From: Effusibacillus dendaii | GTDB lineage: Bacteria; Bacillota; Bacilli; Tumebacillales; Effusibacillaceae | Direction of reading: 5' to 3' | Length of the DNA: 64,000 bases | Assembly: GCF_015097055.1 (NCBI RefSeq) | Contig: NZ_AP023366.1 | Location: forward strand, 1,030,501-1,094,500 | In this document: piece after piece, positions 17,298-25,101 of the stretch | Position numbering within the stretch: the stretch's first letter is position 1 | Layout: each line of letters opens with the position of its first letter | Notes under the pieces: model-generated | Databases searched by the model: none | Seen by the model: only the letters and a program-made list of their open reading frames with translations | Told to the model about the DNA's origin: nothing | Translations under genes and position numbers: made by a program

Positions 17298-18764
17298 CTA
17301 CCCTTCGATAACCTCAAGCAGCTGACGATCCAATTTTTTCACGGATGACTGTGTCAACAGCGACACCGCCACAAAAACGAGAATCGCCAAAGTAAACGCA
17401 AACGCGCCGTTGATGATTCCTGGAGGCAGCGGTTTAAATCCATATTTGGCACCCACTTCCAGCACAAAATTCGCCAACAGGCTGACCGCAATGCTGGCTA
17501 CCGCTCCCTGTTTGGTCGCTTTTTCCCAAACAAGCCCCAGTACGACTGGCGGGAAAATGGCGGATGCGAACGTTCCCCAGCCAAACACGCCCAACAACGC
17601 GACCAGTGTATCCATATAAAGGGCAAACAGGGTCGAAACGACCAACAGCGCGGCAACCGCCACACGGCTCCAGAACAGTTCCCGTTTTACTTCCTGATGG
17701 AATGCTTTTGGAATATCTCGAATCAGGCTGGCGGCACCCAACGTAACAAAACTGGAACCGGTCGACATGATGGCTGCCAGCAGACCGGCAATCACGAGGC
17801 CCGCGATCACGGGCGGCGTAAATTCGGTCAAAAATGCGGTCAAAGTATCATCAGGCGACTTGACGGCCGGAAACTTACCTTGGATCTTTAACACCAATGC
17901 ACACAATCCAATCCCAATCACCAAAAACGTGGTCATTACGTAAGCCAACCCCGCTGTGAACGCTCCCCATTTCAGGTGTTTCGTGTCTTTGATCATCAAA
18001 AACTTGGTGATAAAATGCGGCTGTCCGGCCGCTCCCAAACTGAACAGGAAAAACCAGCACACGATGCTCAGTATCGGATACGAGCCATAAGGCGAAGCGA
18101 GCAGCGGTTTAGAGGAATACAGGGTTTCCGTCATATGGGGAATTCCGCCTCCCGCATCAATCGCCAGAAAGAACGCAATGATTGATACGATGGCCATCAA
18201 GACTCCCTGAAACAGGTCGGTATAAACTCCCGCTACCATACCGCCTCCGATACAGTAAAACGCTAAAATCGCCAACCCGATGACCGCTCCGACGTTTGGC
18301 GATACCCCAAAGATTGTGTTCATAATCACTCCCATCGCCTGCACCTGAGTGCCCAAATATCCAATCACGCCCAGCACCACGGCAACCCCCATCCACCCGC
18401 GCGCCGCTTTGCTGCTGTATCTCTTTTCCATAATGTCACCAAGCGTGTACACTTCGCCCAATGCCCCCAACTTCCAAATCCGTTTGCCAACCAGAAACCA
18501 TGCCAATGCAAACCCGAGCGGAGCGGCCACCATAATCCCGGCAGCAAACCCCAATCCGCCGCTCAACGTGAGACCGGTGCCGCCGACCATGCCAAACCCG
18601 CTCTGAATAGAGGAAAAAGCGGCAATTGCCATAACAAACATGCCAAGGTTGCGGCCCGCAATGTAAAAATCACTGCTCGATTTGGTCCGTCGAGTCGCCC
18701 ATATGCCGATCAAAACGCAAACCAACAAATAAAGAACCGCAATGATCACAATGGTCGTCTGCAT
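17298..18764 (-). CDS. sodium:solute symporter family protein
   Basis: 488 residues, about 13 hydrophobic segments. Family features: DFYIAGRNLGMFVMAIAAFSS near the N-terminus, YTLGDIMEKRYSSKAARGW, and a late GLLAAIMSTGSSFVTLGAAS segment that contributes to the sodium site. Such SSS carriers take up carboxylates (acetate, propionate, pantothenate) or amino acids with Na+. Located between a CoA ligase and a MaoC hydratase, a fatty- or branched-acid substrate is likely. GGGGG before the ATG overlaps the end of the small membrane protein upstream. Confidence 0.9.
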   Translation of the reverse strand: MQTTIVIIAVLYLLVCVLIGIWATRRTKSSSDFYIAGRNLGMFVMAIAAFSSIQSGFGMVGGTGLTLSGGLGFAAGIMVAAPLGFALAWFLVGKRIWKLGALGEVYTLGDIMEKRYSSKAARGWMGVAVVLGVIGYLGTQVQAMGVIMNTIFGVSPNVGAVIGLAILAFYCIGGGMVAGVYTDLFQGVLMAIVSIIAFFLAIDAGGGIPHMTETLYSSKPLLASPYGSYPILSIVCWFFLFSLGAAGQPHFITKFLMIKDTKHLKWGAFTAGLAYVMTTFLVIGIGLCALVLKIQGKFPAVKSPDDTLTAFLTEFTPPVIAGLVIAGLLAAIMSTGSSFVTLGAASLIRDIPKAFHQEVKRELFWSRVAVAALLVVSTLFALYMDTLVALLGVFGWGTFASAIFPPVVLGLVWEKATKQGAVASIAVSLLANFVLEVGAKYGFKPLPPGIINGAFAFTLAILVFVAVSLLTQSSVKKLDRQLLEVIEG

Positions 18765-18767
18765 TCT

Positions 18768-19154
18768 CTATTCCCCCTGCATGGAATCAGAGTGAGATGA
18801 AAACGTCAGCCCATAAAGCAAGCTTACAAGAATCGCAATCGGCCAGATGCCAAGAAAGAACAAGGCGGTAGTCGGTACCATTCCGAAGACGAGTGTACTG
18901 CCTCCTGTCGGGGAATGAAGCGACAAGACGTCCAACCATACATATAAAATCAGGTACAGAACTGTAATGCTTACTGGAACCCATATCAATTGCGGTTTTC
19001 TTTTCAGTTGTTGCCAAAGACCCAACAGGACGCCAATTCCGATAATGAACAGATACGGATACAAAATGATTCGCCACGCCCCTGTCAGCATTCCAATCAA
19101 AATTAGTATGACAAGGCCCGTAAACGCATAGATCCATTTGTCGGCTGAAAACAT
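18768..19154 (-). CDS. small four-helix membrane protein paired with the symporter
   Basis: 128 residues, with four predicted helices: YAFTGLVILILIGMLTG, IILYPYLFIIGIGVLLGLW, WVPVSITVLYLILYVWLDV and FGMVPTTALFFLGIWPIAIL. Its stop is three bases before the symporter start. Small membrane partners of this kind are common next to SSS carriers (compare YwcB next to YwcA, YhdT next to PanF), and this is probably an assembly or accessory subunit. A TTG at 19160 is in frame, but GGGGGG fits the ATG at 19154. Exact family not recognised. Confidence 0.75.
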   Translation of the reverse strand: MFSADKWIYAFTGLVILILIGMLTGAWRIILYPYLFIIGIGVLLGLWQQLKRKPQLIWVPVSITVLYLILYVWLDVLSLHSPTGGSTLVFGMVPTTALFFLGIWPIAILVSLLYGLTFSSHSDSMQGE

Positions 19155-19187
19155 TTTCAATCCCCCCGGTCGTCCGGATCACTTCCG

Positions 19188-19628
19188 TTACTTCTGCGGA
19201 CTCCTGTTGATCATCAGCTTCATCGTGGCAACCGCCGCTATATCCCCATTTTGTTTTTTAATTTCCTGCAAAATGGTTATTACGCCACGACCGCCTTCTT
19301 TTTCCGTGATATCGATCACTTTTGTTTCTATATGAATGGTGTCGCCGATAAATGTCGGGTTAACAAACCGCACATTTTCCATACCATAAAATGCCACCAC
19401 GACATCCGGATCAAACTGAAACAGGCCAGATGCGGCCGACAGAACCAGCATGCCATGTGCAATTCGTTGTTTGAACGCTGTGTTTGCTGCATACTCTTTG
19501 TCCGTATGCAGCGGAAACCAGTCTCCACTGAAGGCGGCAAACATTACCAGGTCCGACTCGGTGATCGTTCTTCCCCTTGACACCCAAGTTTCTCCTATCA
19601 CAAACTGATCCAGATATTTTGTAAACAT
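19188..19628 (-). CDS. MaoC-like (R)-enoyl-CoA hydratase
   Basis: 146 residues, one hot-dog domain. The catalytic Asp-x4-His is in FSGDWFPLHTDKEYA, followed by IAHGMLVLSAASGL, the usual active-site loop. The protein should hydrate trans-2-enoyl-CoA to (R)-3-hydroxyacyl-CoA or, as a small MaoC protein, act on a specific branched acyl-CoA. AAGGGGG precedes the ATG at 19628. It lies between the symporter pair and a broken CoA ligase. Confidence 0.88.
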   Translation of the reverse strand: MFTKYLDQFVIGETWVSRGRTITESDLVMFAAFSGDWFPLHTDKEYAANTAFKQRIAHGMLVLSAASGLFQFDPDVVVAFYGMENVRFVNPTFIGDTIHIETKVIDITEKEGGRGVITILQEIKKQNGDIAAVATMKLMINRSPQK

Positions 19629-19678
19629 CGAATTACCCCCTTATAAGATTTCATCCCCCACAACGTCTGTTGGAAATG

Positions 19679-20199
19679 TTACCCATGCACCGAGTGATCC
19701 GCAAAATATTCCGCATACATCTGGCGCAGCACGTTTTTCTGGATTTTGCCGGTAGCGGTGGACGGAAACTGTTCCAAAATGACAACCGCTTTCGGCACCT
19801 CATAATTGCCGAGCGATTTTCTGCAGTGCGCAATCACCTCTTCCGCCGTAACGGTTTCGCCCGGTTTCGGAGTCACAAACGCGGTGACCGCTTCGCTCCA
19901 GAGCGGGTGCGGAAGTCCTACAACCGCACAGTTGGCAATTCTGGAATCGTTTAAAATCACGCCTTCCACCTTGACAGACGGTACGTTCTCGCCGCCGCTC
20001 TTGATCATGTCCTTTTTGCGGTCGACAAAAATCAACTGTCCGTCTGCGTCAAACATGCCAAGATCGCCGGTATGGTGCCATCCGAATTTTCTCGTTTTTC
20101 TCCGTCAACCGCCGCCATCTTTTGCGGATAGCGATGCGCGGGACGGCGAACGATGTCTCCGATGACGATCCGGCTGATGCGTTCCCATGTGGCTTCCAC
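19679..20199 (-). pseudogene. acyl-CoA synthetase with the middle deleted and a frameshift
   Basis: From a GTG at 20199, behind a good GGAGGGAGGAG site, the reading is VEATWERISRIVIGDIVRRP through PQKMAAVDGEKR, the start of an AMP-forming ligase. It is then joined, out of frame, to FGWHHTGDLGMFDADG and DMIKSGGENV, and continues to the normal end ATGKIQKNVLRQMYAEYFAD. Roughly 350 residues of the adenylation domain (P-loop and substrate pocket) are missing, close to 1 kb. The C-terminal subdomain alone cannot adenylate. The junction lies around 20085-20095. Confidence 0.88.
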
Positions 20200-20267
20200 C
20201 CTTGACTCCTCCCTCCGCCAACAGAAATCGAAATAGTCCGATAATTTTTATGCAATCGAAACCTGGT

Positions 20268-21416
20268 TCAGACCAGGCCCATTCGCTTTACCAGAATTTC
20301 ATTCATAATTTCGGTCGTTCCGCCGCCAATTGGCTGCAATCGGGCATCCCGCCAGTACCGCTGAACGGGATATTCCATCATATACCCATTGCCCCCATGA
20401 ATCTGGATGGCCATATCGGTTACTTCCCTGGCCATCTCTGCTGCAAGCGCCTTCGCCATCGTCGTCTCCGTCACCGCATCCTCGCCGTTTGCGTACAAAT
20501 ACAAGGCGTGATAGGTCAGATGGCGCGCCCGTTCAATCTCAACTGCCATATCCACCAACATATGTTGGATCACCTGAAACCGCCGAATCGGTCCGCCAAA
20601 CTGGGTTCGTTCGCCCGCATATTGGATGGCTGCTTCCAATGCAGATTCTGCTGTACCGACAGACATGATGGCGAGTGTAATCCGTTCCCACTGAAAATTT
20701 TGCATAATGTAATAAAATCCCTTGTTTTCTTCCCCCAACAAGTTGGCTGTCGGCACTTTCACTTCATCAAAAATCAATTCCGCCGTATCAGACGCCCGCC
20801 ACCCCAACCTTTTCAGTTTCCGGCCAACGGAAAATCCGGGCGTGTTGGTTTCCACAAGAAACAGGCTGATCCCCCGATGACCGGCAGCCGGGTCCGTTTT
20901 GGCGGCTACGACTGCGACATCAGCCCGTACGCCGTTTGTAACAAACATTTTGCTGCCATTTAAAACGTAACAATCCCCTTCTTTGCGAGCCGTCGTCCGG
21001 ATTCCTGCCACATCCGAGCCGGCGTATGCTTCCGTAATCGCAAACGCCGTTATTTGCTCACCGCGAATCCCTGGTGTCAGATATTTCCGCTTCTGTTCCT
21101 CATTGCCAAACCGCCAGATGGGCGGCAGACCGATTCCGATATGTCCGCCGATTCCGGCTGCCACACCATTGGAACCGCATTTGGCCAACTCTTCCAAAAA
21201 CACCGTCTCCATGATCAGATCGTCGCCACTGCCCCCATATTCTTCCGGAAACTTGATGCCCAAATAGCCCAACTCGCCCGCCCTTTTGAAAAGATGCGCA
21301 GGAAACTCCTCCATCCTTTCCCAATCGTCCACATAAGGAATAATTTCTTTTTTGACCCAACTGCGGACCGCATCCCGTAACATCTCATGTTCCCTGTTAA
21401 AAATCCAATGCGCCAT
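20268..21416 (-). CDS. acyl-CoA dehydrogenase (IVD/LCAD/AtuD-like active site)
   Basis: 382 residues, complete. FAD/substrate motifs FAITEAYAGSDVAGI and GGNGYMMEYPVQRYWRDARL are present. At the position where short- and medium-chain enzymes carry the catalytic Glu (YEGT) this protein has GGGT; instead WERITLAIM in helix G offers the Glu used by isovaleryl- and long-chain-type enzymes. This suggests a branched or terpenoid-like acyl-CoA. It is 13 bases downstream of a second dehydrogenase and belongs to the AtuA operon. Confidence 0.92.
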   Translation of the reverse strand: MAHWIFNREHEMLRDAVRSWVKKEIIPYVDDWERMEEFPAHLFKRAGELGYLGIKFPEEYGGSGDDLIMETVFLEELAKCGSNGVAAGIGGHIGIGLPPIWRFGNEEQKRKYLTPGIRGEQITAFAITEAYAGSDVAGIRTTARKEGDCYVLNGSKMFVTNGVRADVAVVAAKTDPAAGHRGISLFLVETNTPGFSVGRKLKRLGWRASDTAELIFDEVKVPTANLLGEENKGFYYIMQNFQWERITLAIMSVGTAESALEAAIQYAGERTQFGGPIRRFQVIQHMLVDMAVEIERARHLTYHALYLYANGEDAVTETTMAKALAAEMAREVTDMAIQIHGGNGYMMEYPVQRYWRDARLQPIGGGTTEIMNEILVKRMGLV

Positions 21417-21429
21417 GCAAGCACCCCCT

Positions 21430-22578
21430 CTACAGTTCCATCTGTTTGGCTATAATTTCTTTCATGACTTCATCCGTCCCTGCCCCGATCCGGTACAAAC
21501 GCACATCACGCCAGATTCGTTCAATCGGGTTTTCCTGCATATACCCGTTGCCGCCAAAAATCTGCAGCGCCCGGTCTGCCACCCAGCAAGCGGTTCTTGC
21601 TGCTTCCAGCTTCGCGATCGAAATTTCTTTTGACGGCACTTCTCCCCGCGAAAACCGGTAGGCGGTCGCATATGTCAACTGCCTTGCGGCTTCAATCCGT
21701 GTCGCCATCTGAACCAAAAGGTGACCGATCACCTGATTCTGTCCGATACTTCTGCCGAATGCCTGACGGCGTTTCGCATACGCAAGCGCCAGCTCGTAAG
21801 CGTGCTGCGCCATGGCCACCGAACCGGCTGCCGCAATCAACCGTTCCCCCTGCAGTTCCCACATAATCTGATAGAATCCTTTGCCTTCTTCCCCCAACAG
21901 ATTCGCATGCGGTACCCGCACGTTTTCCAGAATCAACTCCGCTGTATCTGAAGAGCGCATCCCCACCTTATCCAGTTTGCGGCTGACCGAAAAACCAGGC
22001 CGGTCAGTCTCAACCAGAAACAGACTGATTCCCTTATATCCCTCACCGGGTGAAGTACGCGTCACCAATACGACAAAATCGGCCCGCGGCCCGTTTGTAA
22101 TAAACATCTTGCTGCCGTTAATTACCCATTCGTCCCCGTCGCGAACGCCTTTCGTTTCAATCGCGGCGACGTCCGAACCGTGATTCGGTTCCGTAATGCC
22201 AATCGCCGCCAGTTTTTTGCCTTCCAGTGCCGGTCGCAGAAATCGTTCATGCTGGTCTTTATTGCCAAACTGCAAAATCGGCGGCGTCGCCATCTCCACC
22301 TGTACCGATACGGCCATCGGGAATCCGCCCGCCCCACATCGCGCCAATTCCTCGGCAAGCACAATCGACATAAAATAATCGCCGCCCTGTCCGCCCACTT
22401 CCACCGGATAACGCAGCCCCAGAAATCCCAGTTCCCCCATTTGCCTGATCACTTCAAGCGGAAACTCGCCTTTTTCTTCCCACTCATTGATGAAAGGGGT
22501 CACCTCTTTGGCGACAAACTGGCGGATCGCTTTCCGGACCTCATCATGCTCCTTCTTAAAAAAAGGACTTTTCGTCAA
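21430..22578 (-). CDS. acyl-CoA dehydrogenase (IVD/LCAD-like active site)
   Basis: 382 residues, complete. GITEPNHGSDVAAIETKG binds FAD and substrate, GGNGYMQENPIERIWRDVRL is the C-terminal signature. The canonical YEGT Glu is replaced (GAGTDEV); a Glu in GERLIAAAG of helix G is the likely base, as in isovaleryl-CoA dehydrogenase. The start is a TTG at 22578 behind GGAGGG. It differs clearly from its neighbour at 20268-21416, so the two are not a recent duplication and may act on different substrates or chain lengths. Confidence 0.92.
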   Translation of the reverse strand: MTKSPFFKKEHDEVRKAIRQFVAKEVTPFINEWEEKGEFPLEVIRQMGELGFLGLRYPVEVGGQGGDYFMSIVLAEELARCGAGGFPMAVSVQVEMATPPILQFGNKDQHERFLRPALEGKKLAAIGITEPNHGSDVAAIETKGVRDGDEWVINGSKMFITNGPRADFVVLVTRTSPGEGYKGISLFLVETDRPGFSVSRKLDKVGMRSSDTAELILENVRVPHANLLGEEGKGFYQIMWELQGERLIAAAGSVAMAQHAYELALAYAKRRQAFGRSIGQNQVIGHLLVQMATRIEAARQLTYATAYRFSRGEVPSKEISIAKLEAARTACWVADRALQIFGGNGYMQENPIERIWRDVRLYRIGAGTDEVMKEIIAKQMEL

Positions 22579-22599
22579 CTGTTCTTCCCTCCGTTTCTT

Positions 22600-22932
22600 T
22601 CACCACCAACTGTTATCCGGCACTTTTACTTCCATCCGAAGCAGATTCGAGCTGAAACATTTACCCAGATTATCCATCCGAATCGACGCAGAACCGCCGC
22701 CATTCAATGCTTCCCGGCAGATAAAATTGATCGCCCGCACATTTGGCAGCAGGTAACGGGTAACCTCCCCCTCTACCAATCCGGCAAAATGGGCTTTCAC
22801 CCGTTCGCAAGTCACTTGCTCTACAAATAGATGGTACAGATCGTCGTTCGGGGCAAATAAAGCCACATTTACCGTGTTGCCTTTGTCGCCCGAGCGGGCC
22901 TGCGCCAAATAACGGAGCTGCATGTTCGCCAT
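22600..22932 (-). CDS. AtuA C-terminal-domain-like small protein
   Basis: 110 residues, beginning RYLAQARSGDKGNTVNVALF and ending in a NLLRMEVKVPD strand. This is the small ferredoxin-fold domain that forms the C-terminus of AtuA in pseudomonads but is often a separate gene in Bacillota. The ATG at 22932 directly follows the stop of the large AtuA gene with GGAGG ahead, so the two are coupled and probably form one complex. The biochemical role of the family is not established. Confidence 0.85.
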   Translation of the reverse strand: MANMQLRYLAQARSGDKGNTVNVALFAPNDDLYHLFVEQVTCERVKAHFAGLVEGEVTRYLLPNVRAINFICREALNGGGSASIRMDNLGKCFSSNLLRMEVKVPDNSWW

Positions 22933-24300
22933 TCAATCCACCTCCGAAATCGATACCTGTACACGACTTTCTATCAAATCACGGGGAATCAGGCACGACC
23001 ACATCCCCAACAGCTCCCTCGGCTGCATCATGCCGGTAAAACCGCTCATCGTCGGCGGTCCATTCAGTGCCAACGGCGGAAACAAACGGCCTAATTTGGC
23101 CGCCTCTTCTTTCGTCCGTGTTCGGACAGCCACCCGCAGATACACTTCGTTTAACTCTTCCTTCGGCAGATTCACCGTCGGCCCGTGCAATGAGTTGTAT
23201 CCCATATAATCGGTACGGATTTCATCATACTTCAATCCCATCCGATCGATCTGCTTGCGAACGATTCGGTCGGCTGCCTCCGCTTTGGCCAATGCGTCCG
23301 GCCAGGAATAACCGGCGATTGCCTGCCCGACAAATCCATCCAGATAACCCATGACCACCTTCAAATGATCAGGCCGGCGTTTGCCGCGCGCACCGGTGAC
23401 GCGAACCTGATCAGGTCCCGTGTCTTCCAGCCGCACATCGGTCATGTCGAGCACCACATCAGGCGTCACGTAGGCGGACGGATCGTGAATTTCATACAAC
23501 ATTTGCTCTTTAACCGTATCCACGGAGACAAGTCCACCCGTGCCATCCGTTTTGGTGATCAAAAACTCGCCGTTTTCACGCACTTCCGCCACCGGAAAGC
23601 CGATCCGGTCCAGATCGGCAACCGCCTGCCAATTGCCGCTGAAGTTGCCGCCTGTCGCCTGACCGGAACATTCCATCAAGTGCCCCATCAGGATGCCATG
23701 CGCCATACGATCCCAATCATCTTCCCGCCAGCCAAACTCATGCACCAACGGTGCCAAAAATTGCGCCGAGTCGGTGGTCCGCCCCGTCACTACAATATCG
23801 GCGCCTTGCCGCAACGCCTCTACGATCGGCTGCACCCCGAGGTACGCATTGGCAAACTGGATGCGATCCAGCACCTTGTCAATTTTTTGGCCGGTTTCCA
23901 TATGATCAAGCGTTATACCCTGCTGCCGCAGTTCCGGAAGCCGATCCAACAGATCATCCCCCGTGACAACCGCCACTTTTAGCCCTTTGATTCCCAATTG
24001 GCGAGCGACGCGGATCACTTCCTGCTGCGCTCCCACCGGATTGATACCGCCTGCGTTGGTGAGGATCCTGATCCCTTTCTCCTTCACGTACGGCAGCAGA
24101 GCGTGCATCGCCGCCGTAATATCCCGCGTATACCCTTTCGTCGGATCTTTCTGGCGATCTTTTTGCAAAATCGCCATCGTCAACTCCGCCAAACAGTCAA
24201 AGCACAGATACTGCACGTTGCCCCGTTGGGCAGTTTCAACAGCAGGGAAAATCGAATCGCCGTAAAACCCTTCCGCCGCTCCAATCCGTATGCTTCGCAT
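22933..24300 (-). CDS. atuA: AtuA-like acyclic terpene utilisation protein (DUF1446)
   Basis: 455 residues. Signatures: RIGAAEGFYGDSIFPAVE at the start, CFDCLAELTMAILQKD, NAGGINPVGAQQ and GRTTDSAQFLAPLVHEFGW. AtuA is needed for citronellol/geraniol growth in Pseudomonas, but its reaction is unknown; DUF1446 proteins are widespread in acyl-CoA gene clusters. Its neighbours (two dehydrogenases, a hydratase, a CoA ligase, a biotin carrier) make an Atu/Liu-like branched-acid pathway plausible. GGGGAGGAGG precedes the ATG at 24300. Confidence 0.88.
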   Translation of the reverse strand: MRSIRIGAAEGFYGDSIFPAVETAQRGNVQYLCFDCLAELTMAILQKDRQKDPTKGYTRDITAAMHALLPYVKEKGIRILTNAGGINPVGAQQEVIRVARQLGIKGLKVAVVTGDDLLDRLPELRQQGITLDHMETGQKIDKVLDRIQFANAYLGVQPIVEALRQGADIVVTGRTTDSAQFLAPLVHEFGWREDDWDRMAHGILMGHLMECSGQATGGNFSGNWQAVADLDRIGFPVAEVRENGEFLITKTDGTGGLVSVDTVKEQMLYEIHDPSAYVTPDVVLDMTDVRLEDTGPDQVRVTGARGKRRPDHLKVVMGYLDGFVGQAIAGYSWPDALAKAEAADRIVRKQIDRMGLKYDEIRTDYMGYNSLHGPTVNLPKEELNEVYLRVAVRTRTKEEAAKLGRLFPPLALNGPPTMSGFTGMMQPRELLGMWSCLIPRDLIESRVQVSISEVD

Positions 24301-24346
24301 GAAACTCCTCCTCCCCTCGCGTAAAACTCCTGCTCAAGCTGCCTGC

Positions 24347-24985
24347 CTATCTCCCTTTAAATTGCGGCGTGCGCTTCTCGATGAAGGCACTGGCTCCTTC
24401 TTGCAGGTCTTCACTTAAGAAACTGACCACCCGCAGCGTGTTCAAATAATCCATGCTTTTTAACAAATCCATATCTTCCGTCGTATAGAACGCATCCAAT
24501 CCGAGGCGGATGGCAAGCGGACTGTACTCGGCGATTGTACAGGCCAGCGACGCCGCTTCCTCCGCCAGTCTGTCAGCTGGGACAACGCGATGAACCAATC
24601 CCATTTCCTTCGCTTCCTGAGCGCTTAAAATATCGCCTGTCAGCATCATTTCAAGCGCTTTCCGATGCCCTACCGCCCGCCGAATCCAGGGCAAAATCAC
24701 AAACGGCATCAGCCCCACTTTAATCTCCGTCGTACCAAACTTGGCTGTTTCCGACGCGATCGCAATGTGGCACATAGCGACCAAACCGCAGCCGCCTCCC
24801 AACGCGTGGCCGTTGACTGCCGCAATCAGCGGCTTTTTGACAGTGGCCCCCAACCGGAACAGCTCCGTGTTCGCTTTTCCCTCCTGATGATGCTGCGGAG
24901 CTGACATTAAAGCGCTTTGTGAAAAGGCGGCCAGGTCGCCGCCCGCTGAAAAAGCGCTGCCCGCTCCCTTATAGAAAACTCCCAT
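24347..24985 (-). pseudogene. enoyl-CoA hydratase lacking its N-terminal about 50 residues
   Basis: The frame from ATG 24985 reads GAGSAFSAGGDLAAF, AAVNGHALGGGCGLVAMCH and the complete C-terminal half GLVHRVV through FIEKRTPQFKGR. A normal crotonase of about 260 residues has another 50 residues before the GAGSAFSAGGD strand, including the first CoA-binding strands. These are missing, and upstream the frame is stopped within a few codons. The break coincides with a short direct repeat (CCCTTATAGAAAA twice, 24966-25001). Some activity cannot be ruled out, but a 212-residue crotonase with no first strands should not fold normally. Confidence 0.75.
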
Positions 24986-25001
24986 TCCCCCTTATAGAAA
25001 A
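24966..25001. repeat. short direct repeat at the broken hydratase end
   Basis: CCCTTATAGAAAA occurs at about 24966-24978 and again at about 24988-25000, 22 bases apart, exactly where the enoyl-CoA hydratase gene loses its 5' part. Confidence 0.7.
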
Positions 25002-25064
25002 CCTCGATTTCCCCATTCAAATCCCGCTCATTTTGCGGTACAATTGTAATAACATTCAGACAAC

Positions 25065-25082
25065 TGTTCGGAAAAGTATACA
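25065..25082 (+). promoter_or_regulatory. putative activator site, same motif as the sites at 42.9 kb
   Basis: An 18-bp element beginning TGTTCGG and ending TACA matches the pattern TGTYCGR-N8-ACA of the two sites at 42894 and 42924. It lies just upstream of the sigma-54 activator gene, where autoregulation or control of the divergent operon would be expected. Confidence 0.5.
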
Positions 25083-25101
25083 TTTGCCGGAGGGGATCGG
25101 G

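Noticed and set aside
24388-24403. Sequence CTGGCTCCTTCTTGCA resembling a sigma-54 promoter on the plus strand
   Set aside because: It lies inside the hydratase coding region, points away from any gene start and lacks the CAC after TGG.
24919-25101. N-terminal extension of the CBS-PAS activator to 776 residues
   Set aside because: It is basic, low-complexity and overlaps the hydratase remnant; the ATG at 25102 has GGAGGGG.
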